Positions 1 to 9,441 of a DNA stretch of 58,040 nt are shown piece after piece. Position 1 is the first letter of the stretch. Each line of letters opens with the position of its first letter. Both the position numbers and the translations under genes were made by a program. The DNA is from Acidobacteriota bacterium. Its GTDB lineage: Bacteria > Acidobacteriota > Thermoanaerobaculia > Thermoanaerobaculales > Sulfomarinibacteraceae. The notes below the pieces were generated by a model. The model worked only from the letters and a program-made list of their open reading frames with translations. It did not search any database and was not told where the DNA came from. Where the stretch lies: NCBI GenBank assembly GCA_015493585.1, contig WGCW01000132.1, positions 1-58,040 of the forward strand, given 5' to 3'.

Positions 1-275
1 GATGGGTTATGTGTTGGGGTGGCCCTTGGTACTGTCTGCTGGCCGAGCCGCTGGGCGGTGGCCTAGCTTGAGAATGATATGCCCCCCGGCGCAAGAAAAA
101 CGGGCAGCGAGCGCATGTCCGTAAACGGTTGGGCATCACCATGATGCAATCTGGTATCCGGCGACTCGCTGCCCGTTTTTATTGCGCCGGGGGGCATATC
201 ATTCTCAAGCTAGGCCATCGCCCATCGGCTCGGCCAGCAGACAGTACCAAGGGCCACCCCAACACATAACCCATC
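1..275. repeat. Giant near-perfect inverted repeat (111-nt arms)
   Basis: Positions 1-111 are the reverse complement of 165-275 with 3 mismatches in 111 (left-arm positions 51, 58 and 95) and no gaps; the 53-nt loop is 112-164. The arm reaches the first base of the window, so the element may extend further left. No ORF of recognisable function lies within it. It could be a large palindromic mobile or REP-like element, or a fold-back from an inverted duplication. The mismatches argue against a simple sequencing fold-back but do not exclude an assembly cause. Confidence 0.9.
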
Positions 276-762
276 ATACGGACAGGGGAAGGAAAGGCTT
301 CGTCTCCCCAGAATAACAGGAGAAGGGAAGGCTGCGCTTCTTCAGAATGACACCTCTCCCTGTCATCCTGAGTGGTGCGCCAAGGGCGCGCCGCGAAGGA
401 TCTGGGCGGGGGGGCACGTGCACGAGCCCCTCAAAATCGCGGGAGCGGATGAACGGCCCAGCCTGACCCAAGCGGTTTCGGGCCGAAGGCGCAGGGAACG
501 CGGAGGAGGGAGTCATGTGGGTTTTAGGCGAGGCGGGCTCGGCGCGAGGCTTTCTTGGGGACGGCAGAGACCATGATGGTGCCATCTGAGGTTTGACACG
601 GACGCTGAGGGCCGCTTCATGGCAGGGTTTGAGGCAGGCACTTGCTGGCCGGCGGCATTGCCGCTATGGCCCCCACGATTCACCTCTTTCAGGAGTGGTA
701 ACCCGTTTCTGCCATGGCGCACCATGTCGTACCTCCAGCGGCGATGTCATGTGGCACGTAGC
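276..762. other. Intergenic region with dispersed repeats
   Basis: No convincing gene was found between the left inverted repeat and the end of the NtrC-type gene. About 295-412 holds members of a dispersed repeat family: two inverted partial copies (about 295-325 and 333-352) and one direct copy (about 361-412) reading GTCATCCTGAG, then GCGAAGGATCTGGGCGGG. The same family recurs at 52240-52486. The rest (413-762) holds only short unsupported ORFs; no clear terminator for the minus-strand operon ending at 763 was recognised. Confidence 0.6.
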
Positions 763-2157
763 TCAGGGGGTGTTGTCGTCGAGGCCGTAGTGCTTGATCT
801 TTTCCCAGAGGGTTTTCCGGCTGATGCCGAGGAGGGCTGCGGCGTCGGCGCGCCGGCCCTTGGTGGCGGCCAGGGCGCTGCGGATGACCTGGACTTCGGC
901 CCGCTGCACGGCCTTTTGGAGGGGTTCGACGGGGGCATCGGTTTCCGGGCATGGCCCGCCCTTGGAGCGGCGGCTGATCGCCGGCGGCAGATCGTCGAGG
1001 CCGATCTTTGGTCCGCGGCAGAAGAGGACGGCGCGTTCGACGACGTTACGAAGCTCCCGGACGTTGCCCGGCCATGGATAGACGTCGAACGCCTCCAGAA
1101 CAGTGTCGCTGAACCCCTCGATGTGGCAGTCGCGCTCCCGGGAGAGCTCGTGGAGGAACGCCTGGGCGAGGAGGGGAATGTCCTCGCGCCGTTCCCTCAG
1201 CGGGGGAAGGACGAGGGTAACGGTATTGATCCGGAAGAAGAGGTCGTCGCGGAAGCGGCCACCAGCAACTTCCTCCTCCAGGGGACGCAGCGAGGCTGCG
1301 ACAAAGCGCACGTCGATGTCGATGGTGCGCTGGGAACCGAGGCGCTCGATCTGGCGCTCCTGCAGCACCCTGAGGAGCTTGACCTGGATCGATGGGGGAA
1401 GGTCGCCGATCTCGTCGAGGAAAAGGGTGCCCCCATTGGCGGCCTCGAACCGGCCGATCCGGCGTTGCGTGGCCCCGGTGAACGCGCCCTTCTCGTAGCC
1501 GAAGAGCTCCGATTCGATCAGTGATTCGGGGAGGGATGCGCAGCTCACCCGGATGTAGGGGTTGGCCCGCCGCGGGGAGTTGTAGTGGATCGCCGAGGCG
1601 ACAAGCTCCTTGCCCGTTCCACTCTCCCCCTGGATCAGGACACTGGCATCGGAGTTGGCAACGATCTTGATGAGCTCGAAGATTCGCTGCATTTCCTTGC
1701 TCTTGCCGATGATGTTGGAAAACGAGAACCGCCGCTCCAGCTGTTCCTGGAGCTGAATATTCCGTTCCTTGAGCTGGCGGGTCGAGCAGATCGTGTTGAC
1801 ACGAACGAGGAGCTGCGCGATGGAGAACGGCTTGGTGATGAAATCCGCGGCGCCGTGCCGCATGGCATCAACGGCCTTTTCGACCGTGCCGTAGGCCGTG
1901 ATGATCACGACGGTGGTGTTCGGCGAGATCGACTTGACCTGTTGCAGGACTTCCATGCCCCCCATACGGGGCATGACGAGATCGGCGAGGACCAGCGTGT
2001 GGAGGTACCGTTTGAACAGGGCCACGCCCTTGACGCCATCCTCGGCCTGATCGACGATCCAGCCTTCCTTCTCGAGCGCGTCGCTCATCGTGATCCTGAG
2101 GAGCGGCTCATCCTCGACGATCAAGAGGCGGCCGCCACACGGTGTTTCGGTCGTCAT
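763..2157 (-). CDS. NtrC-family sigma54-dependent response regulator
   Basis: 464 aa in the classic NtrC order. An N-terminal receiver (about 1-125) has the acidic pair E15/D16 and likely phospho-acceptor D59 (LADLVMP). A central AAA+ domain (about 145-385) carries Walker A GESGTGKE and the sigma54-contact loop GAFTGA, with the DEIGDLP box. A C-terminal Fis-type HTH ends in the [20 protein letters not shown] segment. Its ATG overlaps the kinase stop as ATGA, so the two form a cognate pair. It is the last gene of the dsrMKJOP operon and the only sigma54 activator in the window, making it the prime candidate for the four sigma54 promoters upstream. That link is inference. Confidence 0.95.
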   Translation of the reverse strand: MTTETPCGGRLLIVEDEPLLRITMSDALEKEGWIVDQAEDGVKGVALFKRYLHTLVLADLVMPRMGGMEVLQQVKSISPNTTVVIITAYGTVEKAVDAMRHGAADFITKPFSIAQLLVRVNTICSTRQLKERNIQLQEQLERRFSFSNIIGKSKEMQRIFELIKIVANSDASVLIQGESGTGKELVASAIHYNSPRRANPYIRVSCASLPESLIESELFGYEKGAFTGATQRRIGRFEAANGGTLFLDEIGDLPPSIQVKLLRVLQERQIERLGSQRTIDIDVRFVAASLRPLEEEVAGGRFRDDLFFRINTVTLVLPPLRERREDIPLLAQAFLHELSRERDCHIEGFSDTVLEAFDVYPWPGNVRELRNVVERAVLFCRGPKIGLDDLPPAISRRSKGGPCPETDAPVEPLQKAVQRAEVQVIRSALAATKGRRADAAALLGISRKTLWEKIKHYGLDDNTP

Positions 2158-3620
2158 CCTTCACCTCGCTCGCCGGTTCCGTCCTTGGGTAAGACCACTC
2201 GCATCGTCGTGCCGTGACCCTCCCGGCTTTCAACCTCGATCCGGCCCCCGTGAGCCTGCACGATGCGGTGGCTCACGGCCAGTCCGAGACCCGTGCCCTT
2301 TCCGTGCTTCTGCGTCGTGAAGAACGGATCGAAGATCCGGTTCCGGATCTCGTCCGGGATCCCCACACCAGTGTCGCACACATCGACCGTCACGTTGGCA
2401 CCCACGGTTCGCGTTCTGATCGTCAGGAGTCCGCCTTCGGGCATGGCGTTGACCGCGTTGAGCACGAGGTTCAAAAGGAGTTGCTCCATCTGGAAATGAT
2501 CGGCGATCACTGTTGCTCCTTGCGGATCGAGCTCGAGACGAACCCGGATGTTCTCCCTGTGAAGCTGATAGGTGACGAGCTCAAGCACGTGTGTCACGCT
2601 GTGATTCAGCGGGGTTGGAGTAGGGCGGAGCTTCCGGGGACGGGAAAACTCGAGAAGGTTGTGAACCGTTTTTTCGATCCGTTTGAGACCGTCGTGGATC
2701 AGGCCGAGATACCGGTTGCGGAGCTCGGTGTCGTCGGGATTGGCGGCGAGGCTGTCAACACAGTTCATGATCCCCGCGAGCGGGTTGTTGACCTCGTGGG
2801 CCACGCCGGCAGCCAGGGTCCCGACCGCCGCCATCTTCTCCGTGTGAGCGAGCTGCGCCGCGTGGATCCGTGCCGCCTCCTGCGCTTGTTGCAGCTCGTC
2901 CATCATGCTGTTGAACACGCGGGCCAGCTCTCCAACCTCGTCGCTCCGGCTCTCATCGGCGCGGATAGAAAGCTCACCGGCACCTGCGCGTTTCATCGTT
3001 GCATTCAGGGCAAGGATCGGCCTGATCAGCGATTCGACGTAGATGGCCGTGACGATGGAGTTCCCAACGATCAGCAGGAACGCGACGAGCAGGGCTCTCT
3101 TGGCGATCACCTTCATGGTCGCTTCGACCGGAACCAGCGAGAACCCTGCGGCGAGCGTGCCGATCGGGCCGGTGCGCGTCACCAGCGGCATGCGGACCTC
3201 GAGAACCCGCTGGCCATCGGTATCGAGGATCGCATGCATGTGCACCGCGAAGGGACGGATGTCGGGTGCCCGGGGGAACGATTCGCCGAGCAGCCGGTGA
3301 CGGTTCGATGAGATGACACGGCCCCGGCGGTCGCAGACGATGACGTACTTGAGGAGGTCCCGGTTATGCCGGATTACCTCGGCGATCAAGCGGTTCGTGG
3401 CCGTGATCCAGGTTGTGTCTGCCTTGCCCGTCCAGGGCAGGACCTCGGCCAGGGGGACGGCCAGACCTTCGGTGATACTCCTCGCACGCCGTTCGACCGC
3501 GGCGTACCGTGCGGCCCGGGCGTGATTGATCCAGACGCCGACGACGAGGCTCGCCGTGATGACGATGACGGTGTTCGAGTAGAGGAAAAACTTGGTCCGG
3601 AGGCCGAGCCGGATCATCAT
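2154..3620 (-). CDS. Membrane sensor histidine kinase
   Basis: About 488 aa from the ATG-ATG pair at 3620. An in-frame GTG start at 3662 is possible and neither has a strong ribosome binding site. An N-terminal membrane segment (about residues 10-30), an extracytoplasmic sensor of roughly 150 aa and a second membrane segment are followed by a HAMP-like linker, the H-box [14 protein letters not shown], and an HATPase domain with N box, DTGVGIP and GKGTGLGL. The NtrB-like kinase core fits partnership with the overlapping NtrC-type regulator. The periplasmic ligand is unknown; a sulfur species would suit the operon, but nothing in the sequence identifies it. Confidence 0.9.
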   Translation of the reverse strand: MMIRLGLRTKFFLYSNTVIVITASLVVGVWINHARAARYAAVERRARSITEGLAVPLAEVLPWTGKADTTWITATNRLIAEVIRHNRDLLKYVIVCDRRGRVISSNRHRLLGESFPRAPDIRPFAVHMHAILDTDGQRVLEVRMPLVTRTGPIGTLAAGFSLVPVEATMKVIAKRALLVAFLLIVGNSIVTAIYVESLIRPILALNATMKRAGAGELSIRADESRSDEVGELARVFNSMMDELQQAQEAARIHAAQLAHTEKMAAVGTLAAGVAHEVNNPLAGIMNCVDSLAANPDDTELRNRYLGLIHDGLKRIEKTVHNLLEFSRPRKLRPTPTPLNHSVTHVLELVTYQLHRENIRVRLELDPQGATVIADHFQMEQLLLNLVLNAVNAMPEGGLLTIRTRTVGANVTVDVCDTGVGIPDEIRNRIFDPFFTTQKHGKGTGLGLAVSHRIVQAHGGRIEVESREGHGTTMRVVLPKDGTGERGEG

Positions 3621-3704
3621 CGCCCCCGGTGAGCCGGCGGCGGGCGGTGGTGCCCCCGGCACCGCGCGCGGGTACCGTCCCGGCTCCGCTTTTCCCGCGC
3701 CAGG

Positions 3705-5501
3705 TCAGCTGGCCTGGGGAAGCTCACGGCAGATCCGCTCTCGCCACGCATCCTCATGTGCACCCTCCTCGATCAACTCGACCTTCCGCCATCCATGGTC
3801 CCGGGCGCGCGACGCCGCAGCCGGGTTGAGGCACCACGCTGTGACGGTGGCCGGCCACGTTTCACCGCCACGTTCGTCTTCGAGGAGCTCCACCTCGGCC
3901 GCGGAGGTGATAAGACAATCGGTGAGGGGCAGGGCGGACAGGGCCACCCGTGCGGCCGGGGTCAGGGGCAGCGGAACCGTGATGACCTCCGCGCCCATCC
4001 GTTCCAAAATTTTTCCGCCATGGCTGGCCGTTTCAGGAACCATGAAGCGCCTTCCCGTCAGTGGCAGTTGACACCTCCAGTTTAACCGGTCCGAGTACTG
4101 GACCGTGGACCCGATGACGAAGAGGGCCGGTGGACGGATTCCGCTCTCTCGTGCCGCCGCAGCCAGGGTGCCGAGGGTCGCACGGACCTGACGTTGTGCA
4201 GACGTGCTTCCCCGCTCGATCAGGGCGGCTGGAGTTGAAGGATTCATTCCGGCATCGATCAGTGCGCGAGTGGTTTTTGGGAGCGAGCTGACGCCCATGA
4301 ATCCGACGATTGTGGCATGCGGGTTCTGAGCCAAGAGGTCCCATCTCACCTGTGGGCCGTTGGGTTTTGCGCATTCGTGAGCGGTCAGGAAGGTTACGGA
4401 GACCGCTTTGTTCCGGCAGGTGACGGGAATGCCAGCCGCCGCGGGCGCCGCGAGGCCGGCGCTGACTCCGGGGACGATCTCAAACGGGATGCCGGCCTCG
4501 GCAAGGGCAAGCGCTTCTTCACCACCCCTGCCGAAGATGAACGGGTCGCCACCCTTGAGGCGAACCACCCGCTTACCGCGCCGGGCCAGGCGGATGAGGA
4601 GCGCGTTGATCTCTGGCTGGGGGACCGGATGGCTCCCGGGTCTCTTCCCAACGGCGTGGAGCGTCATCGACGGCGGCAGGTTGGGCGGAAGGGCTGGCGC
4701 AGCCAGACGGTCATAGACGACGGCATCCGCCTCGATGAGCCGCTCGTAGCCCCGCAGTGTCAGCAGACCGGGGCAGCCTGGACCGGCACCGACGAGGGAG
4801 ACGAACCCGGGATGAGAAGCGTCCCGTGGGGGCGGCTCGCCGGCGGCGGCCGGCGTGATGACCCGCGCCCGCTCCGGGACGCTGTGATCGAGGATGTTGC
4901 TGAGCTCCTTCGTTGCTGGAACCCGGACGGTCATGTTGTGGGCATCGACGGACGCCTCGAAGAAGCGGTCGTACAGGAGCTCGCGGCGGGCATGGCTGGA
5001 CGTCAGCGCGCGGACCTGGTCGCGGAAGCGGCGGGCGGCGTCGATCCACTCCGCCCATTCGGGCCCGAAACGGTCGTCGAAGAGCTTCCGGAGACGGCGG
5101 ATCGCGAACGGTGCCGTTCCGGCTGAGGCAAGGGCAATCCGGAGCGGGCCCCGGCGGATGACGGCGGGGAGATGGAACGTGCAGAGCTCGGGATCGTCGG
5201 CAACGTTGACCCAGATTCCCCGTTCTTGGGCCTCGTTGGAGATTTGCCTGTTGACATCCCGGTCGTTCGTCGCGGCGAAGACGAGCGCGTAGCCCGCCGT
5301 GTCGCCCGGACGGTACGGCCGTGAGAGCAGGATGATGTCACCTTTTCGCGCGAGGCGGACCAACGCGTCGACGGCGCGAGGAGCGACGACCGTGACCTGC
5401 GCGCCTTCGGCAAGGAGCCCGTCGACCTTCCGCAGGGCGACACCACCCCCGCCGGCGACGAGGCATCGTTTGTCTTGGAGGGCAAGCATCGCGGCAAACA
5501 T
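3705..5501 (-). CDS. Siroheme synthase fusion: precorrin-2 dehydrogenase + SUMT (CobA) + HemD-like tail
   Basis: 598 aa. Residues 1 to about 205 resemble the NAD-binding precorrin-2 dehydrogenase/ferrochelatase module (LVAGGGGVALRKVDGLL). About 230-475 is an S-adenosylmethionine uroporphyrinogen-III methyltransferase, with VGAGPGCPGLLTLRG and RLKGGDPFIFGRGGEE. About 480-598 resembles a shortened uroporphyrinogen-III synthase (LTGRRFMVPE, GAEVITVPLPL), roughly half the usual HemD length. It supplies siroheme, the prosthetic group of DsrAB, which explains its place in the dsrMKJOP operon. The GGGAGG ribosome binding site lies in the end of hemA. Whether the HemD-like tail is active is doubtful. 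Confidence 0.88.
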   Translation of the reverse strand: MFAAMLALQDKRCLVAGGGGVALRKVDGLLAEGAQVTVVAPRAVDALVRLARKGDIILLSRPYRPGDTAGYALVFAATNDRDVNRQISNEAQERGIWVNVADDPELCTFHLPAVIRRGPLRIALASAGTAPFAIRRLRKLFDDRFGPEWAEWIDAARRFRDQVRALTSSHARRELLYDRFFEASVDAHNMTVRVPATKELSNILDHSVPERARVITPAAAGEPPPRDASHPGFVSLVGAGPGCPGLLTLRGYERLIEADAVVYDRLAAPALPPNLPPSMTLHAVGKRPGSHPVPQPEINALLIRLARRGKRVVRLKGGDPFIFGRGGEEALALAEAGIPFEIVPGVSAGLAAPAAAGIPVTCRNKAVSVTFLTAHECAKPNGPQVRWDLLAQNPHATIVGFMGVSSLPKTTRALIDAGMNPSTPAALIERGSTSAQRQVRATLGTLAAAARESGIRPPALFVIGSTVQYSDRLNWRCQLPLTGRRFMVPETASHGGKILERMGAEVITVPLPLTPAARVALSALPLTDCLITSAAEVELLEDERGGETWPATVTAWCLNPAAASRARDHGWRKVELIEEGAHEDAWRERICRELPQAS

Positions 5502-5504
5502 CGT

Positions 5505-6575
5505 TCACCTCCCGGATCTGGCCGTTGACCTCGTCGAGGCCGTGGCCGCCTTCTTGTGGGTGGCCGGTGGGGTATCGCATCGGGCGGCCCAGCGCATCAG
5601 TGCTTCGAGCTCCTGCTCAACGATCTGCTCGACGGCGCCGATCGAGCCGCGCCGCCGCCTGTGTTGTGCCTTTAGGTACGCCTCCAGCGTGGAGATATCG
5701 GCGGTCACGAGATTGCCGATGGGCCGCTCGGGCGGCTGGAGATTCCGGGGCACCGAGAGGTCCACGGCAATCAGCGGGGTTGTTCTGCCAGCCACGGTGT
5801 CCTTCAAGGTTTCGAGATCGAGGACTGGGCTGCCGGCGCTCGTCGCAATGATGACCCCTCCGGCGGTCCCGAGGATGCGGGACCGCCAAGCCCATGGAAC
5901 GGCCTCTCCTCGGACGGAGCGGGCGAGCTCCTCGGCACGAGGAAACGTCCGGTTGGCGACGAGGATTCGCGCCGCGCCCCGTTTCTTGAGCCGCGAGGCG
6001 GCACGCCGGGCCATCTCCCCCGCGCCGAGCACGAGGATGGAAATATCGTGCAACCCGCCGGCCGCTTCACAGATGAACGAGACCGCAGCACCCGCCAGGG
6101 ATCTGCACCCCTGTTGAATCGGCGTCTCACTGCGTGCCCGCTTGCCTGTCCGGAAGGCTGCGTGAAACAGGCGATGCAGCACGGGACCGGGCAGGTGCTG
6201 TGAGCACGCATCGCGGTACGCGGACCGGAGCTGTCCCAGAATCTGGTCCTCCCCAAGGACCGCCGATTCGAGGCCGGCAGCCGTTCTCAAGAGATGCCGT
6301 CCCGCGTCGGCGCCGGTTCGGATCGTGATTTCCTTGCGCTGAAGCTCCCCATTGAGCCAGCGGCGGCACAGCTCGGCGCCTTGGGCTGCGCGAGCCCCTT
6401 CGACGTAGAGCTCGACCCGGTGGCAGGTGACGACTTCGACGACGCCCGCGGTACCGGCCGTGAGGACCGCAGCGGGCGTGGCGTGGGCCGCGGCACGATG
6501 CGCCCGCTCCAGGAGGGCCAAGCCGGCGTCGTGGTGGTCCACACCGATCTGGAGGATGGGGAACGTATCACTCAT
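5505..6575 (-). CDS. hemA: Glutamyl-tRNA reductase (short form)
   Basis: 356 aa against the usual 410-430. It catalyses NADPH-dependent reduction of glutamyl-tRNA to glutamate-1-semialdehyde, the first step of C5 tetrapyrrole synthesis. Nucleophile Cys51 lies in VVTCHRVELY, followed by the ESAVLGEDQILGQL segment and the NADPH fold VLGAGEMARRA. The C-terminal dimerisation region is largely missing and is replaced by a short basic tail. It starts 8 nt inside the upstream oxidoreductase gene and sits just before the siroheme synthase fusion, so the operon carries its own tetrapyrrole supply for siroheme. Confidence 0.9.
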   Translation of the reverse strand: MSDTFPILQIGVDHHDAGLALLERAHRAAAHATPAAVLTAGTAGVVEVVTCHRVELYVEGARAAQGAELCRRWLNGELQRKEITIRTGADAGRHLLRTAAGLESAVLGEDQILGQLRSAYRDACSQHLPGPVLHRLFHAAFRTGKRARSETPIQQGCRSLAGAAVSFICEAAGGLHDISILVLGAGEMARRAASRLKKRGAARILVANRTFPRAEELARSVRGEAVPWAWRSRILGTAGGVIIATSAGSPVLDLETLKDTVAGRTTPLIAVDLSVPRNLQPPERPIGNLVTADISTLEAYLKAQHRRRRGSIGAVEQIVEQELEALMRWAARCDTPPATHKKAATASTRSTARSGR

Positions 6576-8280
6576 GGGAATGTTCTCCCAGCCCAGCGGC
6601 CACGCGCCAGATCATGCCACCGCCGAGGTAGCGGGCGGCGAGGCCAGCGGTCTTGAGCCAGCGGACGGCTTCAGCGGACCGTGTTCCGCGTTCGCACACG
6701 ACGCTCCAGGGACGGTTGCCGCCGAGCTCTGCCAGACGTCCCCTCAGCTCGCCAAACGGGATCGCCATGACATCGACGCCGGCCAGAGGGTGAATGCGCC
6801 GTTCGGAAGGTTCTCTCACGTCGAGCACGGCATACCCGTCCAACGGAGCCAAGGGAGAGAGCGGCTCGACCCCCTCGTCGCAATCCTGAGCCACGAAGGC
6901 GGCCACCCCGAGCGGATCGAGTGCGGGCGCGAACGGCGGGGCGTAGGCGTGCTCGAGCCTGGCGAGTTGATCGACCGTGGTTCGCTGGAGAAGGATTTGC
7001 GTCGCAACGTCGATTCGTTTGACGACGTCCCCGGTACCAGCCGCCGCCACGCCGAGGAGCTCCCTCGACGCCGGATCGAAGACGATCTCGATGTGGATGT
7101 CATCAGTTTCCGGCCAGTAGTGAGCCCTGTCTTCGGCTGTCAGCCAGATCGCCTTCGGGTTGAGGCCGCACTTTTGAGCCATGGTTGCCGAGCATCCGGT
7201 GGCGGCGACGGTCAGATCGAAGATCTTCACGGCTATCACCCCGGCGGCGGGACCGAATCGATCTGGAACGCCCGCCAGAATGTTGGCAAGGACGCGCCCC
7301 TGCCGGTTTGCGAGGGATCCCAGGGGGAGGTGCACGGGGTCCCCGGTGACGGCGTGCCGGACCTCGGCACAATCTCCAGCGGCCCACACATGAGGGGCGG
7401 ATGTTGCCAGATTCTGGTCGACGGCGATGGCGCCGCTCCGGCCGATGGCGACTCCCGCTGCGGCTGCAAGCTCGACGGCGGGCTCGACTCCGGTTGCGAC
7501 GACGATGATGTCCGCGTTCACCGTGTGGTCACCCGCCTCGATCTGGACCCCTGCGTCACGGCTGGCCACCGACCGCACCGGGCTGTTACAAAGGACGGTG
7601 ACGCCTTGCCTGCGAAGCTCGGCGGCCACGAGAGCTCCCACTTCGCGATCGACGATGGCGGGCAGGGGCCATGGGGCAGCCTCAATCAGGGTGACGTCCA
7701 CGTCCCAGAGGGAACGAAACGCTTCGGCAAGCTCGCATCCGACGGCGCCGGCACCGGCGATGGCGACGTGCTCGAGTTTGCCGTGGATCAAAAGCTCCTT
7801 CAGCTCGCGCATGTCACGTCGCGTGTGGAACGTCCGGACCAGTGGCCCAGCAGCAACCCCGGAGAGGTTGCGGGGACGGGCCCCGGTCGCCAGGACGAGC
7901 TCATCCCACCGGAGCGTCTTGACGGTTGTTCCCGATTCGACCGTCAGCTCATGGGAGACCGGATCGAGTGCTATGGCGCGCCAGCCGGTGAGCATCTGGA
8001 GCCCTTTGACCTCCTCGAAGAAGGCCGTATCCCGGAGCGCGCCCCAGCTGGTACGCCGCAGGTCGTCCGGGTCATCGATGTCCCCGGAGAGCGCGTAGGG
8101 AAGCCCGCACGCGGCATCCGAGAAAATCTCACGTTGCTCGACGACGATGACCTGCCAGCGGGGCCGGAGGCGTTTCAGCCGTGCGGCACAGCGCAGTCCG
8201 GCCGCCGAGGCCCCGACGACCACGATCCGGTGGCCCGTTGCCCCCGGGAATGGGGCTGGCTCATCAGCCTGACGGGTCAC
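6568..8280 (-). CDS. CoA-disulfide reductase / NAD(P)H sulfur oxidoreductase with C-terminal rhodanese domain
   Basis: 570 aa, GTG start overlapping the dsrP stop as GTGA. Residues about 17-450 form a two-dinucleotide flavoprotein (VVVGASAAGLRCA for FAD, IAGAGAVGCELAEAF for NAD(P)H) with redox Cys58 in SDAACGLPY, the signature of CoA-disulfide reductases. Residues about 460-565 are a rhodanese domain with Cys529 in VVCERGTRS. This architecture is known for CoA-dependent NAD(P)H polysulfide/sulfur reductases. Placement directly after dsrP suggests handling of sulfane sulfur or CoA/protein persulfides alongside DsrC trisulfide chemistry. Substrate and direction are inferred. Confidence 0.87.
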   Translation of the reverse strand: MTRQADEPAPFPGATGHRIVVVGASAAGLRCAARLKRLRPRWQVIVVEQREIFSDAACGLPYALSGDIDDPDDLRRTSWGALRDTAFFEEVKGLQMLTGWRAIALDPVSHELTVESGTTVKTLRWDELVLATGARPRNLSGVAAGPLVRTFHTRRDMRELKELLIHGKLEHVAIAGAGAVGCELAEAFRSLWDVDVTLIEAAPWPLPAIVDREVGALVAAELRRQGVTVLCNSPVRSVASRDAGVQIEAGDHTVNADIIVVATGVEPAVELAAAAGVAIGRSGAIAVDQNLATSAPHVWAAGDCAEVRHAVTGDPVHLPLGSLANRQGRVLANILAGVPDRFGPAAGVIAVKIFDLTVAATGCSATMAQKCGLNPKAIWLTAEDRAHYWPETDDIHIEIVFDPASRELLGVAAAGTGDVVKRIDVATQILLQRTTVDQLARLEHAYAPPFAPALDPLGVAAFVAQDCDEGVEPLSPLAPLDGYAVLDVREPSERRIHPLAGVDVMAIPFGELRGRLAELGGNRPWSVVCERGTRSAEAVRWLKTAGLAARYLGGGMIWRVAAGLGEHSHE

Positions 8281-9434
8281 CCTTCCATCTCCTCACGGAC
8301 GCCGATCGCGATCTTGTAGAGGATCGTGATCAGGAAGAGCCCAACGGCGTACACTCCGGCGCTGATCAGCAGCTCGGGAATCGTCGGTGAGTATTCGGTG
8401 ATGTGGCCCAGAGGGTTGGGAATGAAGCCGGCGACGATCATGATCAGGCCCTTCTCGATCCAGATCCCGGCGATGCCGAGCACACAGGCGGCGACGAGCG
8501 TTGTGACCTTGCGGCGAGTCCTGGGGCTGATCAGGAGCACGAGCGAGAGCACCGAGAGACCGGCCGACGTCCACATCCACGGCACGAGGCGGGCGTGCCC
8601 GGCGAGGCCGGTGAAGAGATAGCGGAAATGTTCCAGCTCGTCCGGGACCCGGCTGTAGAGCGGGGTGAAGAGCTCGACGAGAATGAAGAAGATGTTGATC
8701 GCCATCGCGTAGGTCACGATCTCGGCGAGCTTGAAGATGGCCTCGAGCCCGACGTCGTACGTGGAGACTCGGCGGAGGATGAGGCAGAGAAGGATCAGGA
8801 GCGCGGGGCCGGAGGCAAAGGCCGAGGCGAGGAAACGGGGCGCCATCAGAGCGGTGAGCCAGTAGGGCCGGGCCGCCAGACCGCAGAGGATGAAGGCCGT
8901 CACGGTATGGATGCTGACTGCCCACGGAATCGAGAGGTAGATGACAGGTTTGATCCATCGCGGCGGGGCTTCACCGCGCCGCTCGGCGAGGAGGGTCACC
9001 CGGGTGATGATGACGTTGATCAGAAGGTAGCCGTTGAGCACGATCATATCCCAGAAGAGGATCGAATGGGGTGTCGGATGAAAGAGGATGTTGAGCATCC
9101 GTTGAGGTTGTCCGAGATCGACGACGATGAAGAGCAGGCACATACTGACCGCCGAGACGGCCAGGAGCTCTCCGAGGATCGTCATGCGCGCGAACACCTT
9201 GAAGTTGTGAAGGTAGTACGGCAGAACGACCATGACGGCGGATGCCGCGACGCCGACGAGGAAGGTGAACTGGGCGATGTAGAACCCCCAGCTCACGTCC
9301 CGGGACATGCCGGTGATGCCTAGACCCGTTTCCAGCTGCTTGAGGTAACAGAGGCCGCCGGTGAGCATGACCAGCGCGAGGAACAGGATCCAGATCCAGT
9401 ACGTTCGATTGCCGGAAAGCGCTTTTTCAAGCAT
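8277..9434 (-). CDS. dsrP: DsrP, NrfD-family quinone-interacting membrane subunit
   Basis: 385 aa from the ATG at 9434 (GAGGTG upstream); an in-frame extension to 9539 runs into dsrO and is rejected. It is a polytopic membrane protein with about ten hydrophobic segments of the NrfD type. It is the integral membrane partner of the Fe-S protein DsrO and triheme DsrJ in the DsrMKJOP complex, which passes electrons between menaquinone and the cytoplasmic DsrC trisulfide. It lies 7 bp after dsrO and overlaps the next gene. Confidence 0.94.
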   Translation of the reverse strand: MLEKALSGNRTYWIWILFLALVMLTGGLCYLKQLETGLGITGMSRDVSWGFYIAQFTFLVGVAASAVMVVLPYYLHNFKVFARMTILGELLAVSAVSMCLLFIVVDLGQPQRMLNILFHPTPHSILFWDMIVLNGYLLINVIITRVTLLAERRGEAPPRWIKPVIYLSIPWAVSIHTVTAFILCGLAARPYWLTALMAPRFLASAFASGPALLILLCLILRRVSTYDVGLEAIFKLAEIVTYAMAINIFFILVELFTPLYSRVPDELEHFRYLFTGLAGHARLVPWMWTSAGLSVLSLVLLISPRTRRKVTTLVAACVLGIAGIWIEKGLIMIVAGFIPNPLGHITEYSPTIPELLISAGVYAVGLFLITILYKIAIGVREEMEG

Positions 9435-9441
9435 GCGCACC

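Noticed and set aside
274-725. Small minus-strand ORFs at 274-585 and 513-725
   Set aside because: No homology recognised, no ribosome binding sites, and they overlap the repeat region.
6427-8319. 630-aa plus-strand open frame
   Set aside because: It is antisense to the CoA-disulfide reductase/rhodanese gene, has no recognisable domain, and arises from GC-rich third positions.
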